The notes beneath the pieces were generated by a model, which worked only from the letters and a program-made list of their open reading frames with translations, had not been told where the DNA came from and did not search any database. This document shows positions 24,737 through 33,738 of a stretch of 62,842 bases of DNA, in pieces. Every line of letters starts with the position of its first letter. Position 1 is the stretch's first letter. The stretch lies in NCBI GenBank assembly GCA_949743895.1, contig CATJUX010000054.1, positions 1 to 62,842 on the forward strand, read 5' to 3'. Position numbers and translations under genes: made by a program. This stretch comes from JANFXS01 sp022791155 (lineage in GTDB: Bacteria > Bacillota > Clostridia > Lachnospirales > Anaerotignaceae).

Positions 24737-25126
24737 TCAGTTCTCCTTTCCGGCTTTATCGTCTTTGGGAACGCTTTGCTGTGTTTGTTTCAAAAGATTT
24801 TGTCGTTTCAAAAGGTTCAAGAGGGATTTGTTAATTTCCATATATGATGCATTTGCGGCGTTTGTGCGTGCAAGAACAACTATGTCATGTCCTGTGATTA
24901 TGTCATTTTCACAAAGCCTGTAACTTTCTTTGATGAGCCTTGTGACACGGCTTCTGACAACACTTTTGCCAACTTTTTTGCTGACAGTTATGCCAAGGCG
25001 ATTTATGCTTGAAAGCCGTTTGTTTTTCACAACATACATGACAAGATGTTTGTTTGCAGTTGCGCGCCCTTTGCTATATACAAAACCAAACTGATAATTT
25101 TTATTAAGCGATTGTGTAAAACGCAA
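24737..25126 (-). CDS. rnpA: Ribonuclease P protein component
   Basis: 129 residues from TTG 25126, eight bases after AGAGGG; no ATG in a useful position. The protein stabilises RNase P RNA for tRNA 5' maturation. The fold is recognisable (FGFVYSKGRATANKHLVMYV, LGITVSKKVGKSVVRSRVTRLIKE). The RNR signature normally reads RNRxKR and here is RSRVTR, so two usually strict positions differ. A 30-residue Lys/Gln-rich tail follows. Order rpmH-rnpA-yidD-yidC is canonical. Confidence 0.93.
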   Translation of the reverse strand: MRFTQSLNKNYQFGFVYSKGRATANKHLVMYVVKNKRLSSINRLGITVSKKVGKSVVRSRVTRLIKESYRLCENDIITGHDIVVLARTNAANASYMEINKSLLNLLKRQNLLKQTQQSVPKDDKAGKEN

Positions 25127-25287
25127 TATTAATCCCTCTGTTTCTTTAGTGATTAAAAAATTTATAACTTTTCACATATGCCGAAAATACATATGAACAA
25201 GTTTCAAAAATCACAATCAATATATCATAAATTTGTTGTTAATTCACCGTTTGTGTTTATATTTTTTAATTCTTCTATATAATGTGC

Positions 25288-25397
25288 AAGCTCAAAAGCT
25301 TCCGCTTTTTCGCTTCGGGCTTCCGCCCTATGACATGAACTTTTCACTGTCCTTCCGGGAAATTCATTTCCCTTCAGGATATTAAAAAGTTCATGTC
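25288..25397 (-). repeat. Nested hairpin element between rnpA and rpmH
   Basis: Three hairpins in series. Two small ones have TTCC loops (AAAAGC/GCTTTT and GGGC/GCCC, 25295-25330). The third is a long cruciform at 25332-25397 with perfect 13-base outer arms (GACATGAACTTTT and its complement), inner TCCT/AGGA pairs and a GGGAAAT/ATTTCCC core. The whole rnpA-rpmH gap of about 500 bases otherwise holds only the terminator below. It could be a small mobile element or an RNA-processing structure. Confidence 0.65.
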
Positions 25398-25493
25398 GCA
25401 GTGCTTACAGTTATTGAAAATTATAACATACATTGTTCAAAAATCCAACAAGAAATCAACATTTTAGCTTCATTTGAAAATTATTCATAATAA

Positions 25494-25520
25494 AAAGGCC
25501 ACAAATGCGGCCTTATATAG
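25494..25520 (-). terminator. Terminator downstream of rpmH
   Basis: On the minus strand AAGGCCGC and the complementary GTGGCCTT pair around a short loop, followed by TTTATT. It lies about 105 bases beyond the rpmH stop and would separate rpmH from rnpA. Confidence 0.75.
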
Positions 25521-25624
25521 ATGATTTTTTGTCCGGCGCCGCGGGCATGTTTCGAAATGCCTTTCAAAAAAGCCAGCATTCTGATTTTCAAGCCCTCTGC
25601 CCCGCATTGTTTGCATCCTATTGA

Positions 25625-25759
25625 TTAAGCAGACAAAACTTTTCTGCCTTTTCTTCTTCTTGCAGACAAAACTTTTCTGCCATTTGATGTGGCCATTCTT
25701 TTTCTAAATCCGTGAACTTTGCTTCTTTGTCTTTTTTTGGGCTGGAAAGTCATTTTCAT
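25625..25759 (-). CDS. rpmH: 50S ribosomal protein L34
   Basis: 44 residues, beginning MKMTFQPKKRQRSKVHGF and ending GRKVLSA, the standard L34 sequence. GRKVLSA occurs twice in the C-terminal half (GRKVLSARRRKGRKVLSA). The start has TTAGGAGG eight bases upstream. It is the first gene leftward from oriC, the canonical position. Confidence 0.97.
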   Translation of the reverse strand: MKMTFQPKKRQRSKVHGFRKRMATSNGRKVLSARRRKGRKVLSA

Positions 25760-25818
25760 GTTCAAACACCTCCTAAAAATCGTTTCTAAATGCAAATCCG
25801 CATTTTAGCGCTTTTCTC

Positions 25819-25847
25819 ATTATATTAAAAAAAATCCACATAGTCAA
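25819..25847 (-). promoter_or_regulatory. Promoter of rpmH
   Basis: TTGACT (25847-25842), 17-base spacer, TATAAT (25824-25819) on the minus strand, 60 bases before the start codon. Confidence 0.8.
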
Positions 25848-26631
25848 GAAATTTTATATTAAAATAAACCGTATTTTCATACAAAAACATTAAAAACAAA
25901 ACATTCAAAACTTTTGAATCACATTTTTGGAAATATTTAATCACAGTGCTATTCAAGTGATTATTAATTACCGTTGTTTTATCTAATTGAAAAAAAGCTA
26001 TATTTTTGGTATATTATACTGGAATAAAAAATTATCCACATAAATTAACATATAAATCCACATATAACGACACATTTTTATATTGCTTCAACACCAATAT
26101 TAAAGCATTTTAACCCAACATAATATAAGTTATCCACAACTTATCAACAAAATGTGCATAACTTATAAATTTTATTAACATTACTATACCATTTGACAAA
26201 ACACTGAACCATGCTGAAAAAATATATAAAATTGCAGACAAACTATAAAACCCATTAAGGCTTAATCAAAACAAAAGCCATATATTTCCAGTTTTCTGCC
26301 AAATTTAATATAAATTGTTTGGCGCACATTTTGAATTTGAAAACAACATCAACTGCCAAACAGCTTCAGCTCAAACATTCAGTTTGATATAAACCTAAAT
26401 TTATCCACACAATTTCACAGCTATATTCACAATTATAACCACAAAAAAATTAAGTATATTCCTTTTATATACGCAATAATAAAAATTTCCAAATATGTTA
26501 TCCACATGTTGTTAACAATTTGTGGATAACTTATAATATTTATCAACCGCGGTCATTCAAAGTTTTGCACATTTCTCGCGGTTGCCGCCAACGATGATAA
26601 GGTCTTTATATGGGAGGATAAAAAAAACAAA
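25848..26631. other. Chromosomal replication origin, main DnaA-box region (oriC)
   Basis: About 780 AT-rich bases with no gene between divergent rpmH and dnaA. Exact TTATCCACA boxes lie at 26032-26040, 26130-26138, 26401-26409 and 26498-26506, and the reverse TGTGGATAA at 26521-26529. A one-mismatch box lies at 26141-26149 and weaker TCCACA sites are scattered between. The 26410-26490 stretch between boxes is almost pure A/T and is a candidate unwinding element. A weak promoter-like pair (TTGAAA 25987, TATATT 26010) could serve dnaA. Confidence 0.88.
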
Positions 26632-27960
26632 ATGGAAGATTTAACAAATTTATGGTCTAAGACCCTTGAAATTCTTGAAGGAGCTCTCGATGCGCTGAGC
26701 ATAAACACATGGATCAATCCGTTGAAGCCAGTTCAAATCGACGGCAATGACATTTATATCAAAGCTGAAAACGATTTCATGAAGGGGCTTGTTGAAAACC
26801 GCTATTCCAACCTTATCAAAAACGCGGTTAATCAGGTTTCTCAAAAAAATTATAACATTGTTATAATTTCATCTGAAAACTCAAACACACCAGAAATTAA
26901 AGAAAACAACACATTGATTGCAGAGGCCGGGCTTGCCGCAAATTTGAATCCGCGCTATGTTTTTGAAAGCTTTGTTGTTGGAAACAGCAACCGCATGGCT
27001 CATGCGGCCAGTCTTGCTGTTGCTGAAGCCCCAGCAAAAGCATATAACCCTCTTTTTCTCTATGGAAACGTGGGCCTTGGCAAAACTCACCTCATGCATT
27101 CAATTGCACACTACATATTAAACAAAAACCCAAACACAAAGGTTTTGTATGTCACAAGCGAAACTTTCACAAACGAACTCATCAACGCAATAAGAAACAA
27201 TAAAAATGAAGAATTCAGAAACAAATATAGAAACATAGATGTCCTTCTTATAGACGACATTCAGTTTATAGCCGAAAAAGTCAGCACACAGGAGGAATTT
27301 TTTCACACGTTCAATGCGCTTCACAGCGCCAACAAACAAATCATACTTTCCTCCGATCGCTCCCCAAAAGACATCAACCCTTTGGAAGAAAGGCTCAGAA
27401 GCCGTTTTGCCGGCGGGCTTATAGCCGATATACAGCCGCCTGACATAGAAACAAGAATCGCCATATTGAGAAATAAAGCCAATCACGAAGGATATATTGT
27501 GAGCGACAAAGCCCTTTCCCACATAGCAAAATATATACAAAGCAACATACGTGAGCTTGAAGGCGCGCTCACAAGGGTCATGATGTATGCATCGCTCACA
27601 AACAGTGAAGTCACAACCGAATTTGTTGAAAATTCACTTCAGGTTTATGGCGACAAAAAACAAAAACAAATCACCGCCAGCTCCATAATAGATGTGATAA
27701 GTTCATATTATAACATATCCTCTTCCGACGTGCGTGGAAGCAAAAAGCCCAAAAACATAGCATATCCACGGCAAATAGCCATGTATCTTTGCCGGAAAAT
27801 GCTCGATATATCGCTCAAAGAAGTTGGAGATGAGTTTGGAGGGCGCGACCACACAACCGTTCTTCACGCAGAAAAAAAGATCGAATCTGACTTGCAGAAA
27901 AATGACAGTGAGCTCAAAAAGGATATTGAAGAACTCAAAAAAAGAATTCAAGGGATATAA
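26632..27960 (+). CDS. dnaA: Chromosomal replication initiator DnaA
   Basis: 442 residues. Domain I (1-80, LWSKTLEILEGALDALSINTWI) and a short domain II lead to the AAA+ domain, with Walker A GNVGLGKTH at 145-153, Walker B LLIDDIQFIAEK, sensor and arginine-finger segments (LSSDRSPKDINPLEERLRSRF), and the DNA-binding domain IV with GGRDHTTVLHAEKKI near the C terminus. It unwinds oriC. The start lies 14 bases after GGGAGG, longer than usual, which may lower its translation. Confidence 0.98.
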   Translation: MEDLTNLWSKTLEILEGALDALSINTWINPLKPVQIDGNDIYIKAENDFMKGLVENRYSNLIKNAVNQVSQKNYNIVIISSENSNTPEIKENNTLIAEAGLAANLNPRYVFESFVVGNSNRMAHAASLAVAEAPAKAYNPLFLYGNVGLGKTHLMHSIAHYILNKNPNTKVLYVTSETFTNELINAIRNNKNEEFRNKYRNIDVLLIDDIQFIAEKVSTQEEFFHTFNALHSANKQIILSSDRSPKDINPLEERLRSRFAGGLIADIQPPDIETRIAILRNKANHEGYIVSDKALSHIAKYIQSNIRELEGALTRVMMYASLTNSEVTTEFVENSLQVYGDKKQKQITASSIIDVISSYYNISSSDVRGSKKPKNIAYPRQIAMYLCRKMLDISLKEVGDEFGGRDHTTVLHAEKKIESDLQKNDSELKKDIEELKKRIQGI

Positions 27961-28211
27961 TTTGTTCACAAAACAGTGTTAATTTATAGTTAATAATATG
28001 TTGATAATATTTATATCAAAAAATAAAAGTTGACAGTGTGGACAAACAGTATATAAATTGTGACTTTATATACATAGTTGTCCATATCAAAAATCCACTT
28101 ATATATGTGCTTAACATACTTTTCCACATATTCACACGCACTACTACTGCTACTTCTATAAACAACTTATATATAAATAAATATATACACCGAAAGGAGT
28201 TATTAACAAAA
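27961..28211. other. dnaA-dnaN intergenic region with DnaA-box-like sites
   Basis: About 250 bases. One-mismatch DnaA boxes are TGTTGATAA at 27999-28007 and TTTTCCACA at 28120-28128. The dnaN promoter also lies here. This spacing is where Bacillus carries its downstream oriC portion, so the origin may be bipartite. Confidence 0.55.
28030..28057 (+). promoter_or_regulatory. Promoter of dnaN
   Basis: TTGACA (28030-28035), 16-base spacer, TATAAA (28052-28057). Confidence 0.6.
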
Positions 28212-29312
28212 ATGAAATTCACATGCAAAAAAGATGCACTCCAAAACGCAATTAATATAGCATCGAAAGCCGTAAACCCAAAAAGCACACTCCCCATTCT
28301 CGAATGTATATTGATAAAAATTGGCGAAAACTTTGTTGAACTCATGTCAAACGACATGGAAATGGCAATCAAAACCGCCCCAATCGAAGCCGAAACAGAA
28401 GGCGAAGGAACAGCAGCGCTTGAAGCAAAAATATTTGGCGAAATAATAAGGCGTGTGAACGGTGAAACAGTGACCATTGATATTGACGAAAACAAAAACG
28501 CAACAATAAAAAGCGGTTCATCAGAATATAAAATAATGATACAATCAGGTGACGAATTTCCAGATATACCAACTGTTGAACAACAAGTTTCATACAAAGT
28601 CAGTCAAAAAGATCTCAAAGATGTAATCATAAAAACAATATTCTCAGTTTCATCTGATGAATCAAAAATGGCGCTGACAGGCGAACTCATAGAAATTTCA
28701 GAAGATGGCATAAGCGCTGTTGCCGTTGACGGATATAGAATATCATATAAAAAAGTTCCGGCCGAAAACAGCGGCAAGCCTGAAAAAGTCATTGTTCCGG
28801 CAAAAACGCTCAGAGAGTTGAGCAAGATACTTTCGGAAAACGATGAAAGCGCTGAAATTTTCATAACTGACAAACACGTTCTTTTTGATTTGGAAGGAAA
28901 CATACTTGTGAGCCGTGTCATAAACGGTGAATTCATAAAATATGAACAAACTTTCACAAACGATTTCAAAACAAAAATAGTTATAGAAAGAGAAGGTTTC
29001 ATATCCGCCCTTGAAAGAGCTTCAATTGTTGGCCGCGATTCAAGAAAAGTCCCTGTGAAAATCAACATAGAACAAGACAGCCTGACAATAACTTCACAAA
29101 GTGATTTCGGGTCTGCCAATGAGGAACTTTCTGTTGAATTTGAAGGAGAAAACATAAAAATTGCATTCAATCCACGATATTTGATAGACGCTTTAAGGGC
29201 AATTGAAAGCGAAAAAGTTTCTGTTTCGTTCAATTCTCCTTTGAGCCCATGCATAGTGAGGCCGGAAGAGGGCGATTTGTGCAAATATCTCATACTTCCG
29301 CTCAGAATGTAA
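28212..29312 (+). CDS. dnaN: DNA polymerase III subunit beta (sliding clamp)
   Basis: 366 residues from the ATG at 28212, with GGAG upstream; the frame stays open to 28038 but the extra codons encode no family sequence. Three clamp domains are recognisable: MKFTCKKDALQNAINIASKAV at the start, LPILECILI, AVDGYRISYKKV, and the end PSLSPCIVRPEEG..YLILPLRM-type tail. It tethers polymerase III to DNA. Confidence 0.97.
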   Translation: MKFTCKKDALQNAINIASKAVNPKSTLPILECILIKIGENFVELMSNDMEMAIKTAPIEAETEGEGTAALEAKIFGEIIRRVNGETVTIDIDENKNATIKSGSSEYKIMIQSGDEFPDIPTVEQQVSYKVSQKDLKDVIIKTIFSVSSDESKMALTGELIEISEDGISAVAVDGYRISYKKVPAENSGKPEKVIVPAKTLRELSKILSENDESAEIFITDKHVLFDLEGNILVSRVINGEFIKYEQTFTNDFKTKIVIEREGFISALERASIVGRDSRKVPVKINIEQDSLTITSQSDFGSANEELSVEFEGENIKIAFNPRYLIDALRAIESEKVSVSFNSPLSPCIVRPEEGDLCKYLILPLRM

Positions 29313-29453
29313 TTTTTCATTATGTGACACATATCAAAATTTTTCAATTTTTGTGGTTGAAACATTTTTTTGCGATGTCACAAACTGACATTGTTTTGAC
29401 ATTGAACTTTCACATTTGGCTGACAAAACAAAATGAATTTGCGGTGATGCACA

Positions 29454-29693
29454 ATGAACAGTCTGATTGAAAACATTGATAAACTTCACACAACAGAAAT
29501 GGGCACGAAACGCATAAAAAACAACCTCAAAATTGAAACATATGATGTTGTCCAATTTTGCAGGCTGTGTATACTTGATGAATGTGCAAAAATTGAAAGA
29601 CACGGAAAAAATTGGTATGTGACTTCACGCGGCTCAAAAATAACTGTGAATTCCAACAGCTTCACAATCATAACTGCGCACAAAATTGAATGA
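29454..29693 (+). CDS. DUF3781-family protein
   Basis: 79 residues matching the DUF3781 pattern: MNSLIENIDKLHTTEMGTKRI.KNL at the start, a central KNWYVTSRG and the C-terminal TVNSNSFTIITAHKIE. The function of the family is unknown to me. The gene sits between dnaN and yaaA, where clostridial origins usually have nothing or only yaaA, so it is probably an insertion. The ribosome-binding site is weak. Confidence 0.8.
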   Translation: MNSLIENIDKLHTTEMGTKRIKNNLKIETYDVVQFCRLCILDECAKIERHGKNWYVTSRGSKITVNSNSFTIITAHKIE

Positions 29694-30089
29694 TTGAATA
29701 TGCTCATATCATTGAAATAGATTTGGGCTATTGTTTCTTTTTTGTGAAATTTGAAAGCAAATTTGAATATTTTATTTTGCAATCATTTTTGTCAAAAATT
29801 TGTCAATTTGTTTTGATTTTTTGGAATGAAAATTTTTTTGAACAAAGTTTTTTTGAACAAACTTTGAAAAACTGATGCACAGGTTGCACGGAAGCGAATG
29901 TGCGAATTGAAATTCAACATCTTCAAAAAATGAAAACATGAAACATTCATTCACATTTGTTGAATCAATTTTGAAAAATTTTGAAGCTGATTTCATTAAA
30001 AATGTTATATATATGCGTTTTATATGTCAATTTGAAACGTTGAATTCAAACATGATGAAAACAAAAACAATTTTTGTGAGGTGAAATTT
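29694..30089. other. AT-rich gap between DUF3781 gene and yaaA
   Basis: About 395 bases without a credible gene. A 15-base unit (TTTTTTTGAACAAAG or -C) is repeated in tandem near 29835-29867. The rest is featureless AT-rich sequence. Confidence 0.5.
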
Positions 30090-30308
30090 ATGAAAACAGT
30101 CGCGATAGACACAGAGTTCATCAAATTGGGGCAACTTCTCAAGCTTGCAGACATTGTCTCGCAAGGGTCTGAAGCAAAAATGGTCATATCAGAGGGAAAC
30201 GTGCTTGTCAACGGGAATGCCGAAACGCGCCGTGGGAGAAAGATATTCCCAAACGATGTTGTGGAATTTGAGGGCGAAGCCGTGAAGGTTATATCTGGGG
30301 AGCGATAA
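30090..30308 (+). CDS. yaaA: S4-domain RNA-binding protein YaaA/RlbA
   Basis: 72 residues from the ATG at 30090, six bases after GAGGTG. The S4 fold is evident: FIKLGQLLKLADIVSQGSEAKMVISEGNVLVNGNAETRRGRKI. In Bacillus this small protein is linked to large-subunit ribosome assembly. It stops 2 bases before recF, so the two are coupled. Confidence 0.94.
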   Translation: MKTVAIDTEFIKLGQLLKLADIVSQGSEAKMVISEGNVLVNGNAETRRGRKIFPNDVVEFEGEAVKVISGER

Positions 30309-30310
30309 AA

Positions 30311-31402
30311 ATGAGAATCACTGGCATGTCAATTTCCAGCTTCAGAAACATAAAATATGCTCAACTGAAATTTTCAAACGGAATTAACATATTTGTTGGC
30401 GAAAATGCTCAGGGAAAGACAAACGTGCTTGAAAGCGTGTATGTTTGCGCCACTGGAAGAAGCCACAGAACAAGGCTTGACAGCCAGCTGGTGAACTTTG
30501 ATGCACGCGAGGCCCACATAAAACTTTTTTCTGAAAATGAAGGCCGCCTCAACCGCATTGATGTTCACATCAAAAAGGATGAAAAAAGAGGCATCAAAGG
30601 CGTTGCCATCAACGGCGTTCCAGTTCACAAAAGTGGTGAGCTTTTTGGAACGCTTTTTGTGGTTATATTTTCGCCTGAAGATTTGCAGCTCATAAAAAAT
30701 TCTCCAAGCGAGCGTCGGCGATTTGTTGACATGGAACTGTGCCAGCTGAAAAATGTCTACTATTATAATTTGGGACAATATTACAAAGTTTTGAAACAGA
30801 GAAACAATTTGTTAAAAAAAATACAAAAAAATTCATCATTGCGTGACACAATATTTGTTTGGGACGAGCAACTTTGTTTGTATGGAAAATATGTCATTAA
30901 AAGCCGTGATGAATTCATAAAACGTGTGAGTTTTTTGGCAAACAAAATACACAAAAGCATCACAGGCGGGAAAGAGGAACTTGAGATATGCTATAAACCA
31001 AACGTTTCATATGATGACATTGAAATTAAAACAAAACAAAACATAGACAAAGACATATTGTTTGGAAGCACTTCTTCAGGCCCTCACAAAGATGACATGT
31101 CTTTTGTTGTCAACGAAAATGATGTCAAAATTTTTGGCTCACAGGGACAGCAAAGAACGGCCGCACTGTCGGCAAAGCTGGCCGAAATTGAAATAATAAA
31201 GGAAGAAACAGGCCACGATCCCGTGCTTCTTCTTGATGACGTTTTAAGCGAGCTTGACGAAAAAAGGCAAAATTTTTTGCTTGACACAATTGGAAAAATT
31301 CAAACAATATTGACATGCACAGGGGTTGAAGACATAATCAGCAAATATACAAAAAATGTTTCAATCTTTGATGTGTCTGATGGCAAAATTTTTGAGCGTT
31401 GA
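30311..31402 (+). CDS. recF: DNA replication and repair protein RecF
   Basis: 363 residues. An SMC-like ATPase with Walker A GENAQGKTN at 30-38, the FSPEDLQLIKNSPSERRRFVD segment, the SSGPHKDD region and the signature/Walker B SQGQQRTAALSAKLAEIEII...LLLDDVLSELDEKR. It loads RecA at gaps. The usual downstream remB-gyrB pair does not follow. Confidence 0.97.
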   Translation: MRITGMSISSFRNIKYAQLKFSNGINIFVGENAQGKTNVLESVYVCATGRSHRTRLDSQLVNFDAREAHIKLFSENEGRLNRIDVHIKKDEKRGIKGVAINGVPVHKSGELFGTLFVVIFSPEDLQLIKNSPSERRRFVDMELCQLKNVYYYNLGQYYKVLKQRNNLLKKIQKNSSLRDTIFVWDEQLCLYGKYVIKSRDEFIKRVSFLANKIHKSITGGKEELEICYKPNVSYDDIEIKTKQNIDKDILFGSTSSGPHKDDMSFVVNENDVKIFGSQGQQRTAALSAKLAEIEIIKEETGHDPVLLLDDVLSELDEKRQNFLLDTIGKIQTILTCTGVEDIISKYTKNVSIFDVSDGKIFER

Positions 31403-32170
31403 AGAATGGAATGTTCCTTTCTTTGCACTGATGTTTCTTTTTTTGGCTGTGTGTCGTTTTGTCAAGTGAATGTCTTCGTTTGGAATGAACATATGCAGTT
31501 TGGGCAAAGCATTGGCCTGATGACAGTGCCAAAATCATTTGATGTGGCTTCAGCAGCGTATTGCGCACATTCATTGATCATGAGCCGTTGTCGGTTTTCT
31601 CAATTTTTTTGCTCCAAAAAGAAAATTTTTTCATGTGGAACGCATGTGCTCTTGTTGGTTGAATATATCCATTGAAAAAGATATTCGTGCTTCAAAACCA
31701 CAAAATTCAGTTTTTCAGTGTGCTGTTTGTTCAAGTTATCCACATAATAAATGTGGATAAAGTTGACAACTTATGTATTTCAGATATATAATATAAATGA
31801 AATAATATGTCAAAAAATGCAATAAAATTAATGCCATATGATTTGTTTTGAAATTAAAAATGCTTAAAAATGGCTGTTTTTCACAATTTGAGAATGAAAT
31901 ATATTAATACATTTAATTCAGTTTATGTTTTTATATATTTTGATTTGTCAACATTGAATTTGAATGTTTTTCCAATATATGGATAATCGATGTTATACGA
32001 CATACATTATTTAGTTAAATTTTGATTATTAATAACTATATAAAGTTATGCACATTTTTTGTTGATAACTTCAAATTTATGTGGATAAAGTTCAGCTCAA
32101 CCACATATGAAATCTCTGATATGTGGACAAACATGTTTTATATTGATGATTTTGAAATGGGGGAAAACAA
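31403..32170. other. Post-recF region with a second DnaA-box cluster
   Basis: About 770 bases without a credible gene. DnaA boxes TTATCCACA (31736-31744) and TGTGGATAA (31752-31760) face each other seven bases apart. A further TGTGGATAA lies at 32080-32088 with one-mismatch TGTTGATAA at 32060-32068 and TTATGCACA at 32046-32054. AT content is very high between 31780 and 32040. A 28-base match to the nfo leader reading frame lies at about 31635-31662. Confidence 0.7.
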
Positions 32171-32743
32171 ATGAAAACTCTTGAGGAAATGCAGAACGAG
32201 TATATACAAAAGTATAATGAAATAACACTGGTTATGGGCGAAGGGAGCTATGACAGCGGCATATTTCTTATTGGCGAAGCGCCTGGAGGCGATGAGGAAA
32301 AGCAAGGTCACCCGTTTGTTGGAAAAGCGGGCAAAAATTTGGACAAGTTCATTGAAATTGTTGGCGTTGACAGAAAGGATCTCTATATAACAAACACTGT
32401 CAAGCTCAGGCCATCAAAAATCAGCGGCGCCGGGAGAACAGTCAACAGAAAACCAACTGAAAGCGAAATTGCCGATTTCCTTCCTCTGCTCAAAAAAGAA
32501 ATTGAAACTGTCAAACCAAGGCTCATAGTGACATTGGGGAACACTCCTCTCAGGGCTGTGACTGGAAAAAAAGACATTTCAATTGGCTCTGTTCATGGCA
32601 CGGTTGTCAAAACAGAAGACAATTTGAACATATTCCCGCTCTATCATCCGGCCGCTGTGATATATAACACTTCACTCAATGACATATATGTTGAGGATCT
32701 CCACAAGCTTAGTGCGGTTATAGACGCTATGCCGAATATTTAG
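32171..32743 (+). CDS. Family-4-type uracil-DNA glycosylase lacking Fe-S cysteines
   Basis: 190 residues. The family-4 active-site motif GEAPGGDEEKQGHPFVGKAG (35-54), TNTVKLRPS, VTLGNTPLRAVTG and the second motif LYHPAAVIYN (158-166) are present. The protein contains no cysteine at all. In canonical family-4 enzymes four cysteines hold a 4Fe-4S cluster, two near the N terminus, one in the VVKCRP segment (here VKLRP) and one in the following helix (here ADFLP). It may excise uracil without a cluster, or have another base specificity. Confidence 0.85.
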   Translation: MKTLEEMQNEYIQKYNEITLVMGEGSYDSGIFLIGEAPGGDEEKQGHPFVGKAGKNLDKFIEIVGVDRKDLYITNTVKLRPSKISGAGRTVNRKPTESEIADFLPLLKKEIETVKPRLIVTLGNTPLRAVTGKKDISIGSVHGTVVKTEDNLNIFPLYHPAAVIYNTSLNDIYVEDLHKLSAVIDAMPNI

Positions 32744-32782
32744 CATACAATTGGTTTAGTGACTAAATTAATTCAATTTGTA

Positions 32783-32811
32783 TTGACTTTTGCTTTTCGA
32801 AGCGTTATAAT
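32783..32811 (+). promoter_or_regulatory. Strong promoter with no obvious gene
   Basis: TTGACT (32783-32788), 17-base spacer, TATAAT (32806-32811), one of the best matches to the sigma-A consensus in the window. It reads into about 900 bases with no convincing gene. Confidence 0.75.
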
Positions 32812-33738
32812 GATGTCATCAAAAGGAAACAACAATAGGGAAAATTAAGGACAGTTAAATTAAAAAAGTTTCGGTCATGTTTTTAAGGCCATTAGAATTT
32901 ACACAAAGCATAAAATTTGAAATGGTTCACAGATTGAATAGTTTTATAAAAAACAGCTCAATCACTTCTTAATCCTTATTGTTATCAAAAATTTCCTTTT
33001 TTGATATAAATACAGACCGTAGCTAATATATGAAAAAGGGGGAAACGGCTAAAAAAACTATATAAAAGAAATATAAAACCCAAAACTTAATAAAATATAA
33101 TAACTAAAAATTGATGTAATGTAATACTAACTAAAATTTAAAACAATGAAAAGTTAATGATTCAAGAAATTAAATGTTGAAGATATGGTGACACACGCAA
33201 CAACTATATGAAACGTCAAAACATTTGCTGTTCTAAACAGCAAAAACAGTTGGAAAAAATCTAATATACAGGTGCGATTATTTTCCAATGAACTGCATCG
33301 ACGGAAGATTTTGCTAATGGAAGCCTGAAAAAGAAGGCTGCTCAAAAGTTTCAAATGGGAGAGTTTATTTGAGTGTTATTCGATATTAGTATAAAATTTA
33401 TCCGGGAGGCTGGTTCCGATGTTCATGTGACAAAGTTTTTTAATTATGGTTTTTTGGAAAAAGCAATGTCAAAATCAAATGCGGAAACAATGAAAGACCG
33501 CAAGCGGATATGCGGAAGATGTTTTGAAAAGCTTTTCCACAAAACCAGCCCAAAATCAAAAATTAAATAAACAAATTAAAAAAGCAATAAAAACATAATA
33601 AAAACACAATTGTTCCACCAAAAAAAAGTATAAAATATTTTTTTCACCAAACGATATTCGTGTTCAAATTTGATTGAAAAATATGAACACAAATAAAAGG
33701 AGAAAGTGTTTTGTTAGAAACAGAAATATTTTGATGGC
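32812..33738 (+). other. AT-rich transcribed-looking region without a clear gene
   Basis: Bounded by a consensus promoter upstream and a strong terminator downstream. It holds only short frames: 31 codons at 32877-32972 without a ribosome-binding site, and the 65-codon frame at 33373-33570. Near its end, GTGTTCA and TGAACAC form a 7-base inverted repeat with a 17-base gap (33660-33690). It could be a long non-coding RNA or a decayed gene. Confidence 0.4.
33373..33570 (+). CDS. Possible small hypothetical protein
   Basis: A 65-codon frame beginning at GTG 33373 with GGGAG about 11 bases upstream. The product is basic, with FIREAGSDVHVTKFFNYGFLEKAM in the first half and ICGRCFEKLFHKT near the end. 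No family recognised. It may be the remnant of a longer gene. Confidence 0.25.
   Translation: MLFDISIKFIREAGSDVHVTKFFNYGFLEKAMSKSNAETMKDRKRICGRCFEKLFHKTSPKSKIK

Noticed and set aside
31406..31675. 89-codon frame after recF
   Set aside because: No ribosome-binding site, composition unlike the neighbours, and no family; only the 28-base match near its end is of interest.
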